Positions 8,718 through 18,514 of a stretch of DNA of 64,000 bases are shown in pieces. Source of the DNA: Eubacterium sp. GTDB lineage: Bacteria; Bacillota; Clostridia; Lachnospirales; Lachnospiraceae. The notes under the pieces are model-generated. The model made no database searches and was not told the DNA's origin. It saw only the letters and a program-made list of their open reading frames with translations. The DNA lies in assembly GCA_021769425.1 (NCBI GenBank), contig JAETSX010000001.1:92887-156886 (forward strand), given 5' to 3'. Both the position numbers and the translations under genes were made by a program. How positions within the stretch are numbered: the stretch's first letter is position 1; every line of letters starts with the position of its first letter.

Positions 8718-8745
8718 TTGACAAATGATGGAAAAGAGTTAAAAT
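8718..8745 (+). promoter_or_regulatory. Sigma-A promoter of the perR-like/chemoreceptor operon
   Basis: -35 TTGACA (8718-8723, perfect), 16-bp spacer, -10 TAAAAT (8740-8745, 5 of 6). The -10 lies inside the palindrome 8741-8763. Confidence 0.75.
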
Positions 8746-8763
8746 TAGAATAATTCTAATTTT
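8741..8763. promoter_or_regulatory. 23-bp perfect palindrome: Fur/PerR-type operator
   Basis: AAAATTAGAAT-A-ATTCTAATTTT is symmetric about 8752. It contains a 7-1-7 inverted repeat (TTAGAAT-A-ATTCTAA), the geometry of PerR/Fur boxes. It overlaps the -10 and start region of the gene encoding a Fur-family protein, so autorepression is expected. Confidence 0.8.
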
Positions 8764-8777
8764 GTTTGTAAGTAGTG

Positions 8778-9224
8778 ATGATTATGACAAAAAATTCGGA
8801 ATATATTTTAGAAATTATTAACAATTCCAATACTCACTTAACGGCAGAACAGATTTTCCTTCGCTTAAAGAAAAAAAACAAAACCGTAGTGAAGGCTACC
8901 GTCTATAATAACTTATCTTCTCTGTATCAAAAAGGGCTGATTCGGAAAATCTCAGTGGAGGGCTACCCTGACCGTTATGACAGAACCGTGAGGCATGAGC
9001 ATTTGGTGTGCAGAAAATGCGGAAAATTATCGGACATTGTGCTGGAAGATCTGACTGATTTGCTCCAAAAACAGGTTAATATCTCCATGCATTCCTATGA
9101 TTTAAAGATCAATTACATCTGTGACGAATGCTTAAAGCAAGAGAATGAGGACAAAAACAGGGCTTTGCCACCGAAACTGCTTTCAAAGAAGAATCCACAT
9201 TATAATGAAGAACAGAAAGGATGA
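8778..9224 (+). CDS. PerR-like Fur-family peroxide/metal-responsive repressor
   Basis: A 148-residue Fur-superfamily repressor. The winged helix is at about 5-65, with [16 protein letters not shown]. His near residue 20 (NTHLTAEQ) corresponds to the oxidisable His37 of B. subtilis PerR, and [10 protein letters not shown] matches its Asp85/His91/His93 region. Structural zinc sites are CRKCG and CDEC. This supports a PerR-type sensor over Fur or Zur, though not decisively. The start is uncertain: GTG 8775, ATG 8778 and ATG 8784 are all in frame and no strong Shine-Dalgarno decides. It overlaps the chemoreceptor gene by 4 bp (ATGA), so the two are translationally coupled. Confidence 0.82.
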   Translation: MIMTKNSEYILEIINNSNTHLTAEQIFLRLKKKNKTVVKATVYNNLSSLYQKGLIRKISVEGYPDRYDRTVRHEHLVCRKCGKLSDIVLEDLTDLLQKQVNISMHSYDLKINYICDECLKQENEDKNRALPPKLLSKKNPHYNEEQKG

Positions 9225-10663
9225 ATATTATGCAATTAAAAAGAAAGGCTTATCCTGCTGCCATAGCATCTATTTCCAGACTGATTGACATGCCATATGA
9301 ACCGAAAAACGGAGAATTAAACAATATCCATCAACGGCTGATGACGGGACGGAAAGAATTTGAGCAGGCTCTGACAAAGACAATGGACGCAGTGATTCAG
9401 ATGAGCTCCATGGATTTAACATTAGAAACAAACGCCGCAGCAATAGAAGAAATCAACTCTTCTGTTTCCGGCGCCGTCACTTCCATCAGTGAATCCACGG
9501 AAAAAACAGCGAGTATTTCCGCAGAAGTATCCAAAGCCCATGATAATCTGACTGCAACAATTATTGAGGTTTCCGATGAATCCGGCAAAATTATGGAGGA
9601 TATCCGCAATTGTGAAAACACTCTCACCTCCGTTACGGAACTGTCTGCTTCTGCCATTTCCAATGCCGGTGAAATGAAAGAAAATATCCATGGACTTCTT
9701 GACATCATTCAGCACATGAATGAAGTGATCTCTGCCATCAATTCCATTTCCTCCCAGACAAATCTTCTGGCGTTAAACGCTTCTATCGAAGCTGCCCGCG
9801 CCGGGGAAGCCGGCCGTGGATTTGCTGTTGTTGCAGAAGAAATACGGGAACTTGCAGATGAGACAAAATCATTGACCGGACGTATGGGAACCTTTGTAAC
9901 GGCCATCCAGACAGCTTCCCAGAAAAGTTCCGACAGCGTAGACATCACCGTTGAGGAACTGGAGCATATTAATGAAAACATCCAGAATGTCTGGAAGCTC
10001 ACCGGAAATAACCGAATCGGCGTGGACAACATCGCCAATTCCGTTTCCTCCCTGGCCTCTGTCAGCGAAGAAATCAGCAGTTCCATCAATGAATTGGACA
10101 ACCAGATGCAACAGGTAAATGAAGAATGCCAGATCCTGAAGGAAGACACCAATTCCCTGACAGCTTCCAGCCAATCCATTGCGGAACTTGTAGAGCCCTC
10201 AAAAACAATCGAAAAGCATCTGGACGAATCTACTAAGATCATGGGAAGCATGGCAAATGACGCATTTTATATGCTGGATAACCAAATTGTTTTAAACTGC
10301 CTGAACAGCGCTGTCAAGGCACATCAGGATTGGTTGAATACCTTACAGGAAATCGCTCAGACCGGTAAATTAAAAGTACTGCAGACTGACTGCACCAAAT
10401 GCGGCCTGGGCCATTTTTATTACTCCTTAAAGCCTGTCCATCCGGACATTACAGAGTTATGGTCTGGCCTTGACGGCAAACACAAAGCATTCCATGCTTA
10501 TGGAACAGAAATGATTTCCGCTGTCCGCGCCGGCCGTACCGAAAAACTGCTGCAGATTTATCAGGAAGCGGAAATCTGCTCCAAAGATTTACTTGCGGAT
10601 TTTAACACTCTGTCTTCGACCATTGAATCATTAACAAAGAATCAGATTCGGATTTTTGAATAA
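9221..10663 (+). CDS. Soluble methyl-accepting chemotaxis protein with C-terminal CZB zinc-binding domain
   Basis: A 480-residue chemoreceptor with no transmembrane segment. Residues about 40-340 are the coiled-coil signalling domain. Its conserved hairpin tip is [23 protein letters not shown], followed by [16 protein letters not shown]. Residues about 350-470 match a chemoreceptor zinc-binding (CZB) domain: [20 protein letters not shown] with the redox-active Cys, then H-x-A-FH near [12 protein letters not shown] receptors such as Helicobacter TlpD are cytoplasmic and respond to HOCl, zinc or redox state. Cotranscription with a PerR-like repressor supports an oxidant-sensing role (inference). 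Confidence 0.9.
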   Translation: MNIMQLKRKAYPAAIASISRLIDMPYEPKNGELNNIHQRLMTGRKEFEQALTKTMDAVIQMSSMDLTLETNAAAIEEINSSVSGAVTSISESTEKTASISAEVSKAHDNLTATIIEVSDESGKIMEDIRNCENTLTSVTELSASAISNAGEMKENIHGLLDIIQHMNEVISAINSISSQTNLLALNASIEAARAGEAGRGFAVVAEEIRELADETKSLTGRMGTFVTAIQTASQKSSDSVDITVEELEHINENIQNVWKLTGNNRIGVDNIANSVSSLASVSEEISSSINELDNQMQQVNEECQILKEDTNSLTASSQSIAELVEPSKTIEKHLDESTKIMGSMANDAFYMLDNQIVLNCLNSAVKAHQDWLNTLQEIAQTGKLKVLQTDCTKCGLGHFYYSLKPVHPDITELWSGLDGKHKAFHAYGTEMISAVRAGRTEKLLQIYQEAEICSKDLLADFNTLSSTIESLTKNQIRIFE

Positions 10664-10830
10664 TGAAACTGCAACATTAAACTGCAATTTCATAGACTTT
10701 TCCTATTTAATTCTGAGATACTGATTCTGCCAGCGCAGCGTCCCAAATTTATATATTAAATCAGAAAGTGAAACAACCGCTGGCATAAGCTGATTTGCAT
10801 TAAAGATTTGAACTAAATATAGAAACAAAG

Positions 10831-10940
10831 AGGAAAAGGGCTGTGGGGAAATAGCGGATCTCCGCAATATATCGCTGTGAATTTTCATTATCACAACCAT
10901 ATATTGCGCATAAATTCCATTTCCTGACGGCCCTTTTCCT
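10831..10940. other. 110-nt nested inverted-repeat structure between convergent genes
   Basis: Four nested pairings are exact: 10831-10841 with 10930-10940 (11 bp), 10847-10852 with 10919-10924 (6 bp), 10863-10872 with 10899-10908 (10 bp) and 10876-10880 with 10891-10895 (5 bp). The plus strand continues TATTTTTATG. The element sits in the 341-bp gap between the convergent chemoreceptor and gltD genes. It may be a large bidirectional terminator, a small structured RNA or a MITE-like insertion. I see no gene in the rest of 10664-11004. Confidence 0.6.
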
Positions 10941-11004
10941 TATTTTTATGCGCCTAAGATGATCCCAGCAGCGATACGCTCCCGAATGCTCTCTGCAAAA
11001 TCCG

Positions 11005-12495
11005 TCAGGCTCCCAGATTGGTATACCCCATCAGGCTCTCATCCACTGCTCTGGCAGCCTCCCGGCCTTCCCGGATGGCCCATACCACCAAGGACTGCCC
11101 TCTGTGCATATCTCCTGCTGCAAATACATTTTTCACATTGGTTTCATAGCTTTCCGGCTCTGTCTGTACATTCATCCGTTGATTGAGGGTGATCCCGAAA
11201 GCATCCGCCGCATATTTTTCCGTTCCCAGAAATCCTGCCGCAATCAACACCAAATCCGCATCCAGTTTATGCTCGGAACCTGGCGTTTCCGCCATAACCA
11301 TACGTCCTGTTTTCTCATCCTGCCTGCTTTCCAGCTTCACTGTAGTCAGGCCGCAGAGTTTTCCATTTTTATCTTTTATAAATTCCTTTACGGTAGTCTG
11401 ATAAATCCGCGGATCATGGCCGAAGAGGGCAATGGCCTCCTCCTGGCCGTAATCTGTCTTGCAGACTTTGGGCCACTGGGGCCAGGGATTATTTTCCGCC
11501 CGCTGATTTGGCGCCTTCGGCATCATTTCCAACTGAGTTACCGAAGCGGCCCCGTGGCGGATGGCAGTTCCCACACAGTCATTTCCCGTGTCGCCGCCGC
11601 CGATAATCACCACCTTTTTCCCTTTGGCGGAAATGTATTTGTTGTCTTTCAGCCCAGAATCCAGAAGGCTTTTTGTGGTAGCAGAAAGGAAATCCACTGC
11701 AAAATAAATGCCTTTGGCGTCTCTGCCGGGAACTTTAATATCCCGGGGATTCTTTGCCCCGCAGGCTAAGATGATCCGGTCGTACTCTTTTAACAGCTTT
11801 GCCGCCTTCACATCTTTTCCCACATTGACGCCGGTAATAAATTCCACGCCCTCTTCCTTCATGATGTTTACTTTCCGGTCAATCACTTGCTTTTCCAGCT
11901 TCATGTTGGGAATCCCGTACATCAGAAGCCCTCCAATGCGATCCTCCCGCTCGTAAACAGTAACCTGATGGCCCCGCTTGTTCAGCTGATCCGCTGCGGC
12001 AAGGCCGGCGGGGCCGGAACCTATCACCGCTACTTTTTTGCCTGTGCGCACCTTGGGCGGTCTGGCCTTTGCAAAGCCCTGCTCATAGGCGTTTTCAATA
12101 ATCCCATGCTCATTTTCTTTGACGGAAACAGAGTCTCCGTAATGGCCGCAGGTACATGCCGCTTCACAGAGCGCCGGACATACCCTGGAGGTAAATTCCG
12201 GAAAATTATTTGTCTTTACCAGGCGGTTGTATGCCTGTTCCCAGTTTCCGGTATAAACCAGATCATTCCACTCCGGCACCAGATTGTGCAGAGGACAGCC
12301 GGAAGTCATTCCCATCAGCTCCATGCCGGACTGGCAGAATGGCACGCCGCAGGCCATGCAGCGGGCTCCCTGTATCTGCTGTTCTTCTTTGCTGAGAGGG
12401 ATATGGAATTCATTGAAGTTTTTGATGCGTTCCCGGGGCAAAGCCGCCTCTGCCGTTTGTCTGCTGTAATCCATAAATCCTGTTGGTTTTCCCAT
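11005..12495 (-). CDS. gltD: Glutamate synthase (NADPH) small subunit
   Basis: The 496-residue beta subunit passes electrons from NAD(P)H via FAD and 4Fe-4S clusters to GltB. The N-terminal Cys-rich domain has CMACGVPFCQ (about 46-55) and CPALCEAACTCG (about 106-117). It is followed by the FAD-binding VIGSGPAGLAAA (about 155-166), the NADPH-binding VIIGGGDTGNDC and the C-terminal FAD motif NVFAAGDMHRGQSLVVWAI. The length is typical. It lies 13 nt downstream of gltB in a two-gene operon. Confidence 0.95.
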   Translation of the reverse strand: MGKPTGFMDYSRQTAEAALPRERIKNFNEFHIPLSKEEQQIQGARCMACGVPFCQSGMELMGMTSGCPLHNLVPEWNDLVYTGNWEQAYNRLVKTNNFPEFTSRVCPALCEAACTCGHYGDSVSVKENEHGIIENAYEQGFAKARPPKVRTGKKVAVIGSGPAGLAAADQLNKRGHQVTVYEREDRIGGLLMYGIPNMKLEKQVIDRKVNIMKEEGVEFITGVNVGKDVKAAKLLKEYDRIILACGAKNPRDIKVPGRDAKGIYFAVDFLSATTKSLLDSGLKDNKYISAKGKKVVIIGGGDTGNDCVGTAIRHGAASVTQLEMMPKAPNQRAENNPWPQWPKVCKTDYGQEEAIALFGHDPRIYQTTVKEFIKDKNGKLCGLTTVKLESRQDEKTGRMVMAETPGSEHKLDADLVLIAAGFLGTEKYAADAFGITLNQRMNVQTEPESYETNVKNVFAAGDMHRGQSLVVWAIREGREAARAVDESLMGYTNLGA

Positions 12496-12508
12496 TTCCG
12501 CGTCCCTC

Positions 12509-15500
12509 CTAATTCTTCATATTGGCATAAAATGCTTCAATCTGCGCCTGTTCTGAACTCAATCCTTTTTCCTCCATCTGCACAATGGACATCATCATCC
12601 GGTGATAATCATAGGGTACAATTTTCTTGAATTTCGGCAGATACTCGCTGAAATGCTCCAGCACTTCCTTGCCTTTTTCTGAATTAGTCAACGCCACATG
12701 TTCCTTCACCATATCTTTTAATTCCATCACGTCATATTTGGATGTGATTTCCTCGGAAAATACCATTTCTTTGTTAATTCTGGTATACAAATCATTTTCT
12801 TCATCCAGCACATAGGCAATGCCGCCGCTCATGCCTGCCGCAAAGTTCTTCCCGGTTTTGCCAAGCACTACCACCCGGCCACCGGTCATATATTCGCAGC
12901 CGTGGTCGCCTACGCCTTCCACCACCGCAACTGCGCCGGAATTGCGGACGCAGAACCGTTCTCCGGCAACTCCATTGATAAATGCTTTGCCGCTGGTTGC
13001 CCCGTAAAGGGCCACATTTCCGATAATAATATTTTCATCCTGCCTGTATTTCACTCCGGTAGGGGGATACACCACCAGCTTCCCGCCGGAAAGCCCTTTT
13101 CCAAAGTAATCGTTGCTGTCGCCCACCAGTTCCAGAGTCAGTCCCTTAGGGATAAACGCGCCGAAGCTCTGGCCGCCGGCTCCCGTGCATTTTACCAGGA
13201 AGGTGTCTTCCTCTAAAGCGTCGTCGAACCGTTTGGTAATTTCCGAACCGAAAATCGTGCCGAAAGAACGATCCGTGTTGGTGACTTCCACGTTAATGCT
13301 GCGCCTCTGTCCTCCTTCCAGGGCAAATTTCAACTGCTTCATCAGAACTTTTTCATCTTTGGTTTTCTCCAGCTCAAAGTCATAGACCTGCTTGGGATCA
13401 AAAATCACTTTGGATTTGGGGCCTGCAAAGGGATTGTTCAGGATGCCGGACAAATCCAGTTCCTTCTCCCGTTCTGTCAAATCCTCCCGCACTTTCAGCA
13501 AATCGCTTCTCCCCACCAGTTCATCCACAGTCCGGACGCCTAATTTCGCCATATACTCCCGCAGTTCCTCTGCAATAAAGCGCATGAAATTAACCACATA
13601 TTCCGGCTTTCCTGCAAACCGTTTCCGAAGCTCCGGATTCTGAGTTGCAATTCCCGCCGGACAGGTATCCAGATTGCAGACGCGCATCATCACGCATCCC
13701 ATGGTTACCAGGGGGGCCGTAGCAAAACCAAACTCCTCCGCACCCAGCATGGCGGCAATGGCCACATCCCGCCCTGTCATCAGCTTTCCGTCTGTCTCAA
13801 TCCGAACCTTGTTGCGCAGCCCGTTTAAAATCAAAGTCTGATGGGTTTCAGAAAGGCCTAGTTCCCAGGGAAGCCCTGCATTGTGGATGGAACTGCTGGG
13901 CGCCGCTCCTGTTCCGCCGTCATATCCGGAAACCAGAACCACCTGCGCCCCTGCCTTGGCAACGCCTGCCGCAACGGTTCCAACTCCCGCTTCCGATACC
14001 AGCTTTACGGTAATCCTCGCGTCTTTATTGGAATTCTTCAGATCATAAATCAATTGCTCCAGGTCCTCAATGGAGTAAATGTCATGATGGGGCGGGGGAG
14101 AGATCAGCGACACTCCCGGCGTGGAAAGCCTGGTTCTGGCAATCCACGGATACACCTTCTGTCCCGGCAGATGCCCTCCTTCTCCCGGCTTCGCTCCCTG
14201 AGCCATTTTAATCTGGATTTCTTTTGCGCTGACAAGATAGCGGCTGGTAACGCCGAACCGGCCGGAAGCCACCTGCTTGATGGCGGAACAGCGATTCTTG
14301 CCGTCTGTGCCTGTCACCAGGCGTTCCGGGCTTTCCCCACCCTCGCCGCTGTTAGATTTTCCATGAAGAGAGTTCATGGCAATTGCCAGCGTCTCATGGG
14401 CTTCCTGGGAAATGGAGCCGTAGGACATGGCCCCTGTTTTAAACCTTGTCACAATGGAATCCACGCTTTCCACTTCCTCTAAAGGAATGGATTTTTTGGG
14501 ATACGCAAAGTCCATCATGCCGCGGATATTCGCCTTCTTTTCCTGGGCGTCCGCCGCTGCGGTATAGGCTTTGAATAACTGGTAATCCCCCCGCTTCGTG
14601 GACTCCTGCAGCAAATGAATGGTCTGGGGATTGTACAGATGGCTGTCTGCGCCGCTGCGCATTTTGTGGCGTCCCCGGCTCTCTAAGGTCAAATCCGTCT
14701 CCAGCCCCAGCGGATCATAGGCGCTGGAATGAAGAGCATTGACGTCCTCCTCAATATCTTTTAACGTAATCCCGCCAATGCGGCTGACCGTATTGGTAAA
14801 GTATTTGTTAATCACGTCGGAACTGATTCCGATTGCCTCAAAAATCTTGGCTCCCTGATAGGACTGAATGGTGGAAATTCCCATCTTGGCCGCAATTTTA
14901 ACAATCCCATGAATAATGGCATGATTGTAATCCGCAATGGCCGCATAATAATCCTTATCCAGCATATGATCGTCAATCAGCTGCTTTACCGTGTCCTGAG
15001 CCAGATACGGATTGATGGCGCAGGCGCCGTATCCCAGCAATGTGGCAAAATGATGCACTTCCCTTGGCTCTCCCGATTCCAGAATCACTGCAAGAGCCGT
15101 CCGCTTTTTCGTTTTAATTAAATGCTGCTGCAGGGCGGACACTGCCAACAGGGACGGAATCGGCACATGGTTTTCATCCACGCCCCGGTCAGACAGAATC
15201 AAAATGTTGGCCCCGTCCCGGTATGCCCGGTCTGCCTCCACAAATAAACGGTCAATGGCTTTCTCCAGGCTGGTATTCTTATAATAAATAATGGGAATCT
15301 CCACTACTTTAAAGCCTTCCGCCTTCATGGACTTTATTTTCATAATGTCAGTATTGGTCAAAATCGGATTCTCTACCTTCAGCGCCTGACAGTTCACAGG
15401 TTTTTCCTCCAGCAGGTTTCCATCTTCGCCAATGTAAACCGTGGAGCTTGTCACCACTTCTTCCCGAATGGAATCAATGGGCGGATTGGTGACCTGGGCA

Positions 15501-17050
15501 AACTTCTGTTTAAAATAATTAAACAGGGGCTGATGGTCTCCCGCCAAAGCTGCAAGGGGCGTGTCAATTCCCATGGCCGCCGTTCCTTCTCCGCCGTTCT
15601 TCGCCATGGGCAAAATGGCTTCCTTCAAAGATTCATAGGTATAGCCAAAGGTTTTCTGCATTCTCTGGCGTTCTTTTTTCTCATACTCCGGCACGCGCTG
15701 ATTGGGAATCTTCAAATCAGAAAGATTAATCAGATGCCGATCCAGCCATTCTCCGTAAGGCTGTCTATTGGCGTATTTTTCTTTTAATTCATCATCATCA
15801 ATGACCCGGCCCAAAACAGTGTCCACCAGAAGCATTTTTCCCGGACGCAGCCGTTCTTTTGCCACGATTTTCATAGGGTCTATGTCCAGAACTCCCACTT
15901 CCGAAGAGAGGATCAGGTTGTCATCCTCTGTAATATAATAGCGGGAAGGCCGCAGCCCGTTCCGATCCAGAACCGCCCCCAGGATATCTCCGTCGCTGAA
16001 TACAATGGAAGCCGGGCCGTCCCAGGGCTCCATCATGGTTGCATAATACTGATAGAAATCCTTTTTCTTCTGGCTCATCACGGCATTGTTGGCCCAGGGC
16101 TCCGGAATGGTAATCATCACCGCCAAAGGCAGATCCATGCCGCTCATTACCAGAAATTCCAGTGTGTTGTCCAGCATAGCCGAATCAGATCCTTCCGCAT
16201 TTACCACAGGAAGCACCTTCTGAAGCTCTCCCTTTAAATATTCGGATTCCATGGTTTCTTCCCGCGCCAGCATCTTATCGGCATTTCCCCGGATGGTATT
16301 GATTTCTCCGTTATGTACGATAAAACGGTTGGGATGGGCCCGCTCCCAGCTTGGGTTGGTGTTGGTGGAAAATCTGGAATGTACGGTTGCAATGGCAGAC
16401 TCATAGTCCTTATCCTGCAAATCGGCAAAAAACAGACGGAGCTGCTCCACCAGAAACATTCCCTTGTATACAATCGTCCGACTGGACAAAGAAACCACAT
16501 AGGTGTCATCGCTGGACTGTTCAAATACCCGCCGCGCCACATACAGCTTCCGGTCAAAATCCAGTCCTTTTCCCACGTTCTTCGGCCGCTTCACAAATCC
16601 CTGCATAATATAAGGCATGCAGTCCACAGCTTTCTGGCCCAGCTGTTCCGGCGCAATGGGAACCTTCCGCCAGCCTAAGAATTCCATGCCTTCCTTTTTC
16701 ACAATGACTTCAAACATTTTTTTGGCCTGGTTCCTCTTCAGTTCATCCTGGGAAAAGAAAAACATGCCGACGCCGTAATCCCGTTCCCCTCCCAGGCCAA
16801 TTCCTGCTTCCGCTGCTGCTTTTTTAAAAAATTTATGGGAAATCTGCAGAAGGATTCCCACACCGTCTCCTGTTTTTCCTTCCGCGTCTTTTCCTGCCCT
16901 GTGTTTTAAGTTCTCTACAATCTTCAAGGCATTCTCTACGGTCTGGTGGGTCTTGATTCCCCTGATATTTACCACTGCGCCGATGCCGCAGTTGTCATGT
17001 TCAAAGCACGGGTCATACATGCCCATGGCTGTTCGTTTGGTCTCCTGCAT
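12509..17050 (-). CDS. gltB: Glutamate synthase large subunit
   Basis: The 1513-residue alpha subunit makes two glutamates from glutamine and 2-oxoglutarate. It has an N-terminal class II (Ntn) glutaminase domain with EHDNCGIG. Cys21 should become the N-terminal nucleophile after removal of a 20-residue propeptide. The central domain is followed by the FMN/3Fe-4S synthase domain (LISPPPHHDIYSIEDL, CNLDTCPAGIATQNP) and a C-terminal GXGXG beta-helix (GDHGCEYMTGGRVVVLG). It is full length. The start has AAGGA upstream and a promoter about 90 nt further up. Confidence 0.96.
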   Translation of the reverse strand: MQETKRTAMGMYDPCFEHDNCGIGAVVNIRGIKTHQTVENALKIVENLKHRAGKDAEGKTGDGVGILLQISHKFFKKAAAEAGIGLGGERDYGVGMFFFSQDELKRNQAKKMFEVIVKKEGMEFLGWRKVPIAPEQLGQKAVDCMPYIMQGFVKRPKNVGKGLDFDRKLYVARRVFEQSSDDTYVVSLSSRTIVYKGMFLVEQLRLFFADLQDKDYESAIATVHSRFSTNTNPSWERAHPNRFIVHNGEINTIRGNADKMLAREETMESEYLKGELQKVLPVVNAEGSDSAMLDNTLEFLVMSGMDLPLAVMITIPEPWANNAVMSQKKKDFYQYYATMMEPWDGPASIVFSDGDILGAVLDRNGLRPSRYYITEDDNLILSSEVGVLDIDPMKIVAKERLRPGKMLLVDTVLGRVIDDDELKEKYANRQPYGEWLDRHLINLSDLKIPNQRVPEYEKKERQRMQKTFGYTYESLKEAILPMAKNGGEGTAAMGIDTPLAALAGDHQPLFNYFKQKFAQVTNPPIDSIREEVVTSSTVYIGEDGNLLEEKPVNCQALKVENPILTNTDIMKIKSMKAEGFKVVEIPIIYYKNTSLEKAIDRLFVEADRAYRDGANILILSDRGVDENHVPIPSLLAVSALQQHLIKTKKRTALAVILESGEPREVHHFATLLGYGACAINPYLAQDTVKQLIDDHMLDKDYYAAIADYNHAIIHGIVKIAAKMGISTIQSYQGAKIFEAIGISSDVINKYFTNTVSRIGGITLKDIEEDVNALHSSAYDPLGLETDLTLESRGRHKMRSGADSHLYNPQTIHLLQESTKRGDYQLFKAYTAAADAQEKKANIRGMMDFAYPKKSIPLEEVESVDSIVTRFKTGAMSYGSISQEAHETLAIAMNSLHGKSNSGEGGESPERLVTGTDGKNRCSAIKQVASGRFGVTSRYLVSAKEIQIKMAQGAKPGEGGHLPGQKVYPWIARTRLSTPGVSLISPPPHHDIYSIEDLEQLIYDLKNSNKDARITVKLVSEAGVGTVAAGVAKAGAQVVLVSGYDGGTGAAPSSSIHNAGLPWELGLSETHQTLILNGLRNKVRIETDGKLMTGRDVAIAAMLGAEEFGFATAPLVTMGCVMMRVCNLDTCPAGIATQNPELRKRFAGKPEYVVNFMRFIAEELREYMAKLGVRTVDELVGRSDLLKVREDLTEREKELDLSGILNNPFAGPKSKVIFDPKQVYDFELEKTKDEKVLMKQLKFALEGGQRRSINVEVTNTDRSFGTIFGSEITKRFDDALEEDTFLVKCTGAGGQSFGAFIPKGLTLELVGDSNDYFGKGLSGGKLVVYPPTGVKYRQDENIIIGNVALYGATSGKAFINGVAGERFCVRNSGAVAVVEGVGDHGCEYMTGGRVVVLGKTGKNFAAGMSGGIAYVLDEENDLYTRINKEMVFSEEITSKYDVMELKDMVKEHVALTNSEKGKEVLEHFSEYLPKFKKIVPYDYHRMMMSIVQMEEKGLSSEQAQIEAFYANMKN

Positions 17051-17142
17051 GTTCTCATCCTTCCTGCCAATTGCTGCCGGGAATTTCCTGTAATCGGATT
17101 CACGGCCGCATGGATACTTTGTTGTGTTAAAGCGCTGACATA

Positions 17143-17171
17143 ACTATACAATATTTTTCTCCGGTTGTAAA
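17143..17171 (-). promoter_or_regulatory. Sigma-A-type promoter of gltBD
   Basis: On the minus strand: -35 TTTACA (17166-17171), 17-bp spacer, -10 TATAGT (17143-17148). The leader to the gltB ATG is about 90 nt. No riboswitch fold was recognised in it. Confidence 0.65.
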
Positions 17172-17467
17172 TATCTTTTTTTCATAAGTTTTCTGATAAT
17201 TTGATTATTATATATATTTCTGCATAATTATCTGATAATTATTGTTAATTTTCTTGATTTACAGCTATTATAAGCACAATTTTATTGAATACTATAAGAA
17301 ATTTTTTGTTGGAAATTTATTGATTTGTCTCGAAATTCTAAGATTTTATAGAATTGTGTTAAAATTATATGAGCCTGTGAAGGCTTTTGGGGAAATCTCA
17401 AAAGACGGTTCGTACAGAAAATGTATAGATTTGTGTCAGCGCAATACAGAGGAAAGAAACGATGCGG

Positions 17468-17524
17468 CAACGTTTGTCACAGGGAGAGTCCCGCTTGGAT
17501 AAGAACTCCTTGTGACAAACGTTG
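17468..17524. terminator. Large hairpin, possible terminator of the CPBP protease gene
   Basis: CAACGTTTGTCACAGGGAG (17468-17486) pairs with 17506-17524 over 19 bp with one G-T pair and a 19-nt loop. It lies 45 nt past the minus-strand protease stop. There is no T tract, so a repeat element is an alternative. Confidence 0.45.
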
Positions 17525-17568
17525 AATGACTAAACTTTATTGGACACAGCGCGCCAATGGCGCAAATG

Positions 17569-18441
17569 TCATTCCCTGTTCAGCCGCCAAATCACCCCAA
17601 GCAAAACAATGCTGACAACCGCCAATCCTGCCGTGGCCCCGGCAAAAACGCCCCGGCTCTGCTCCATCCACCGAAACATTCCGGTTTCCACCCGCAGCAC
17701 AGAAATCAGGTTTGCCCCTATATGAGCCAGCAGCGCGCCATAGATATGTCCGGCCTCCTCCACAAACCAGGCCAGCAGCATTCCCAATGCCCCCGCATAG
17801 ACAAACTGCACCAGGTTCTGATGGAGCACGCCGAACAGCAATGCAGAAAGCGCCATGGCAATCAGCCGGTTTCTCTGCTCTCTTTTCGCATGCTCCCCAG
17901 TCCTTTCCCCGTTGTCTGAAATCAGCAGATCGCAAAGCCTTCCGTACACCACGCCCCGGTATAACAATTCTTCCAGGCACGGGGTCAGCAGGCACGCTCC
18001 TAGCAGTTCAAAGAACATCCCTCCTGCAAAAAAGTTGCTGTTTGCTTCCTGAAATCCCGGTGAAATTTCTTTCAGCGCAGTCAATGCCAGAAGATTGTTC
18101 AGCGCCGCTCCCGCAGATGCGCCGGCCAGAAACATCAATACGGCGTTTGCCGCTTTCTGGCCGGAAGTTTTCTTTTCAGACGTCTGTTCCATGTGCGCCC
18201 AGAATACCGTTGGCTCTTTTCGGTCCTTGCTGTAGTAACGGACAATAAAAGGAATTGTCACAGCCACAGCCGCTGTCTGCAGCGCCATGTACTGTTCCTT
18301 AACGTCCGCCCCCAGGAAGGAGGCAAATACGGCGAACAGCGACATGGCAAGATTGGTCACCACAAAATAAATAAAGATTGGATAAATCACGTTCCATGAC
18401 TTAAAAATCGCATTGTTGTTTGGGTTGCCTTTTGGATTCAT
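17569..18441 (-). CDS. CPBP family intramembrane glutamic endopeptidase
   Basis: A 290-residue multi-pass membrane protein of the CPBP (Abi/CAAX protease) family. The family motifs are present: ELLYRG (EExxxR-type), FGVLHQN with the second motif His, and LLAHIGANL with the third. These residues form the active site in the membrane. Roles in the family include prenyl-protein processing and bacteriocin self-immunity, and the substrate here is unknown. I chose the ATG at 18441 because GGAGG lies 6 nt upstream. A longer frame from 18501 has no such site. Confidence 0.82.
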   Translation of the reverse strand: MNPKGNPNNNAIFKSWNVIYPIFIYFVVTNLAMSLFAVFASFLGADVKEQYMALQTAAVAVTIPFIVRYYSKDRKEPTVFWAHMEQTSEKKTSGQKAANAVLMFLAGASAGAALNNLLALTALKEISPGFQEANSNFFAGGMFFELLGACLLTPCLEELLYRGVVYGRLCDLLISDNGERTGEHAKREQRNRLIAMALSALLFGVLHQNLVQFVYAGALGMLLAWFVEEAGHIYGALLAHIGANLISVLRVETGMFRWMEQSRGVFAGATAGLAVVSIVLLGVIWRLNRE

Positions 18442-18514
18442 AGGTTCCTCCACTCTCCAGGTTTCTCTCATTGTATGCCCCGTTTTATCGGACGCAGGCA
18501 ATCAGGATACCTTT

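Larger units (their letters stand above)
17051..17568. other. Gap upstream of gltB: promoter and large hairpin, no gene seen
   Basis: The 518-bp AT-rich gap contains the gltB promoter (17143-17171) and a 19-bp stem hairpin (17468-17524). An 86-codon plus-strand frame at 17242-17502 has no RBS or family resemblance and was not accepted as a gene. Confidence 0.6.

Noticed and set aside
9709..10251. Long minus-strand frames opposite the chemoreceptor
   Set aside because: These are antisense shadows of the biased codons of the coiled-coil receptor. No start sites, no homology.
10703..10900. 65-codon minus-strand gene
   Set aside because: It overlaps the nested inverted-repeat structure and has no RBS or family resemblance.
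17051..17142. Riboswitch or T-box in the gltB leader
   Set aside because: No T-box sequence, specifier stem or terminator/antiterminator pair could be found in the about 90-nt leader.
17242..17502. 86-codon plus-strand gene upstream of gltB
   Set aside because: AT-rich, no Shine-Dalgarno, no recognisable domain, and it ends within the large hairpin arm.
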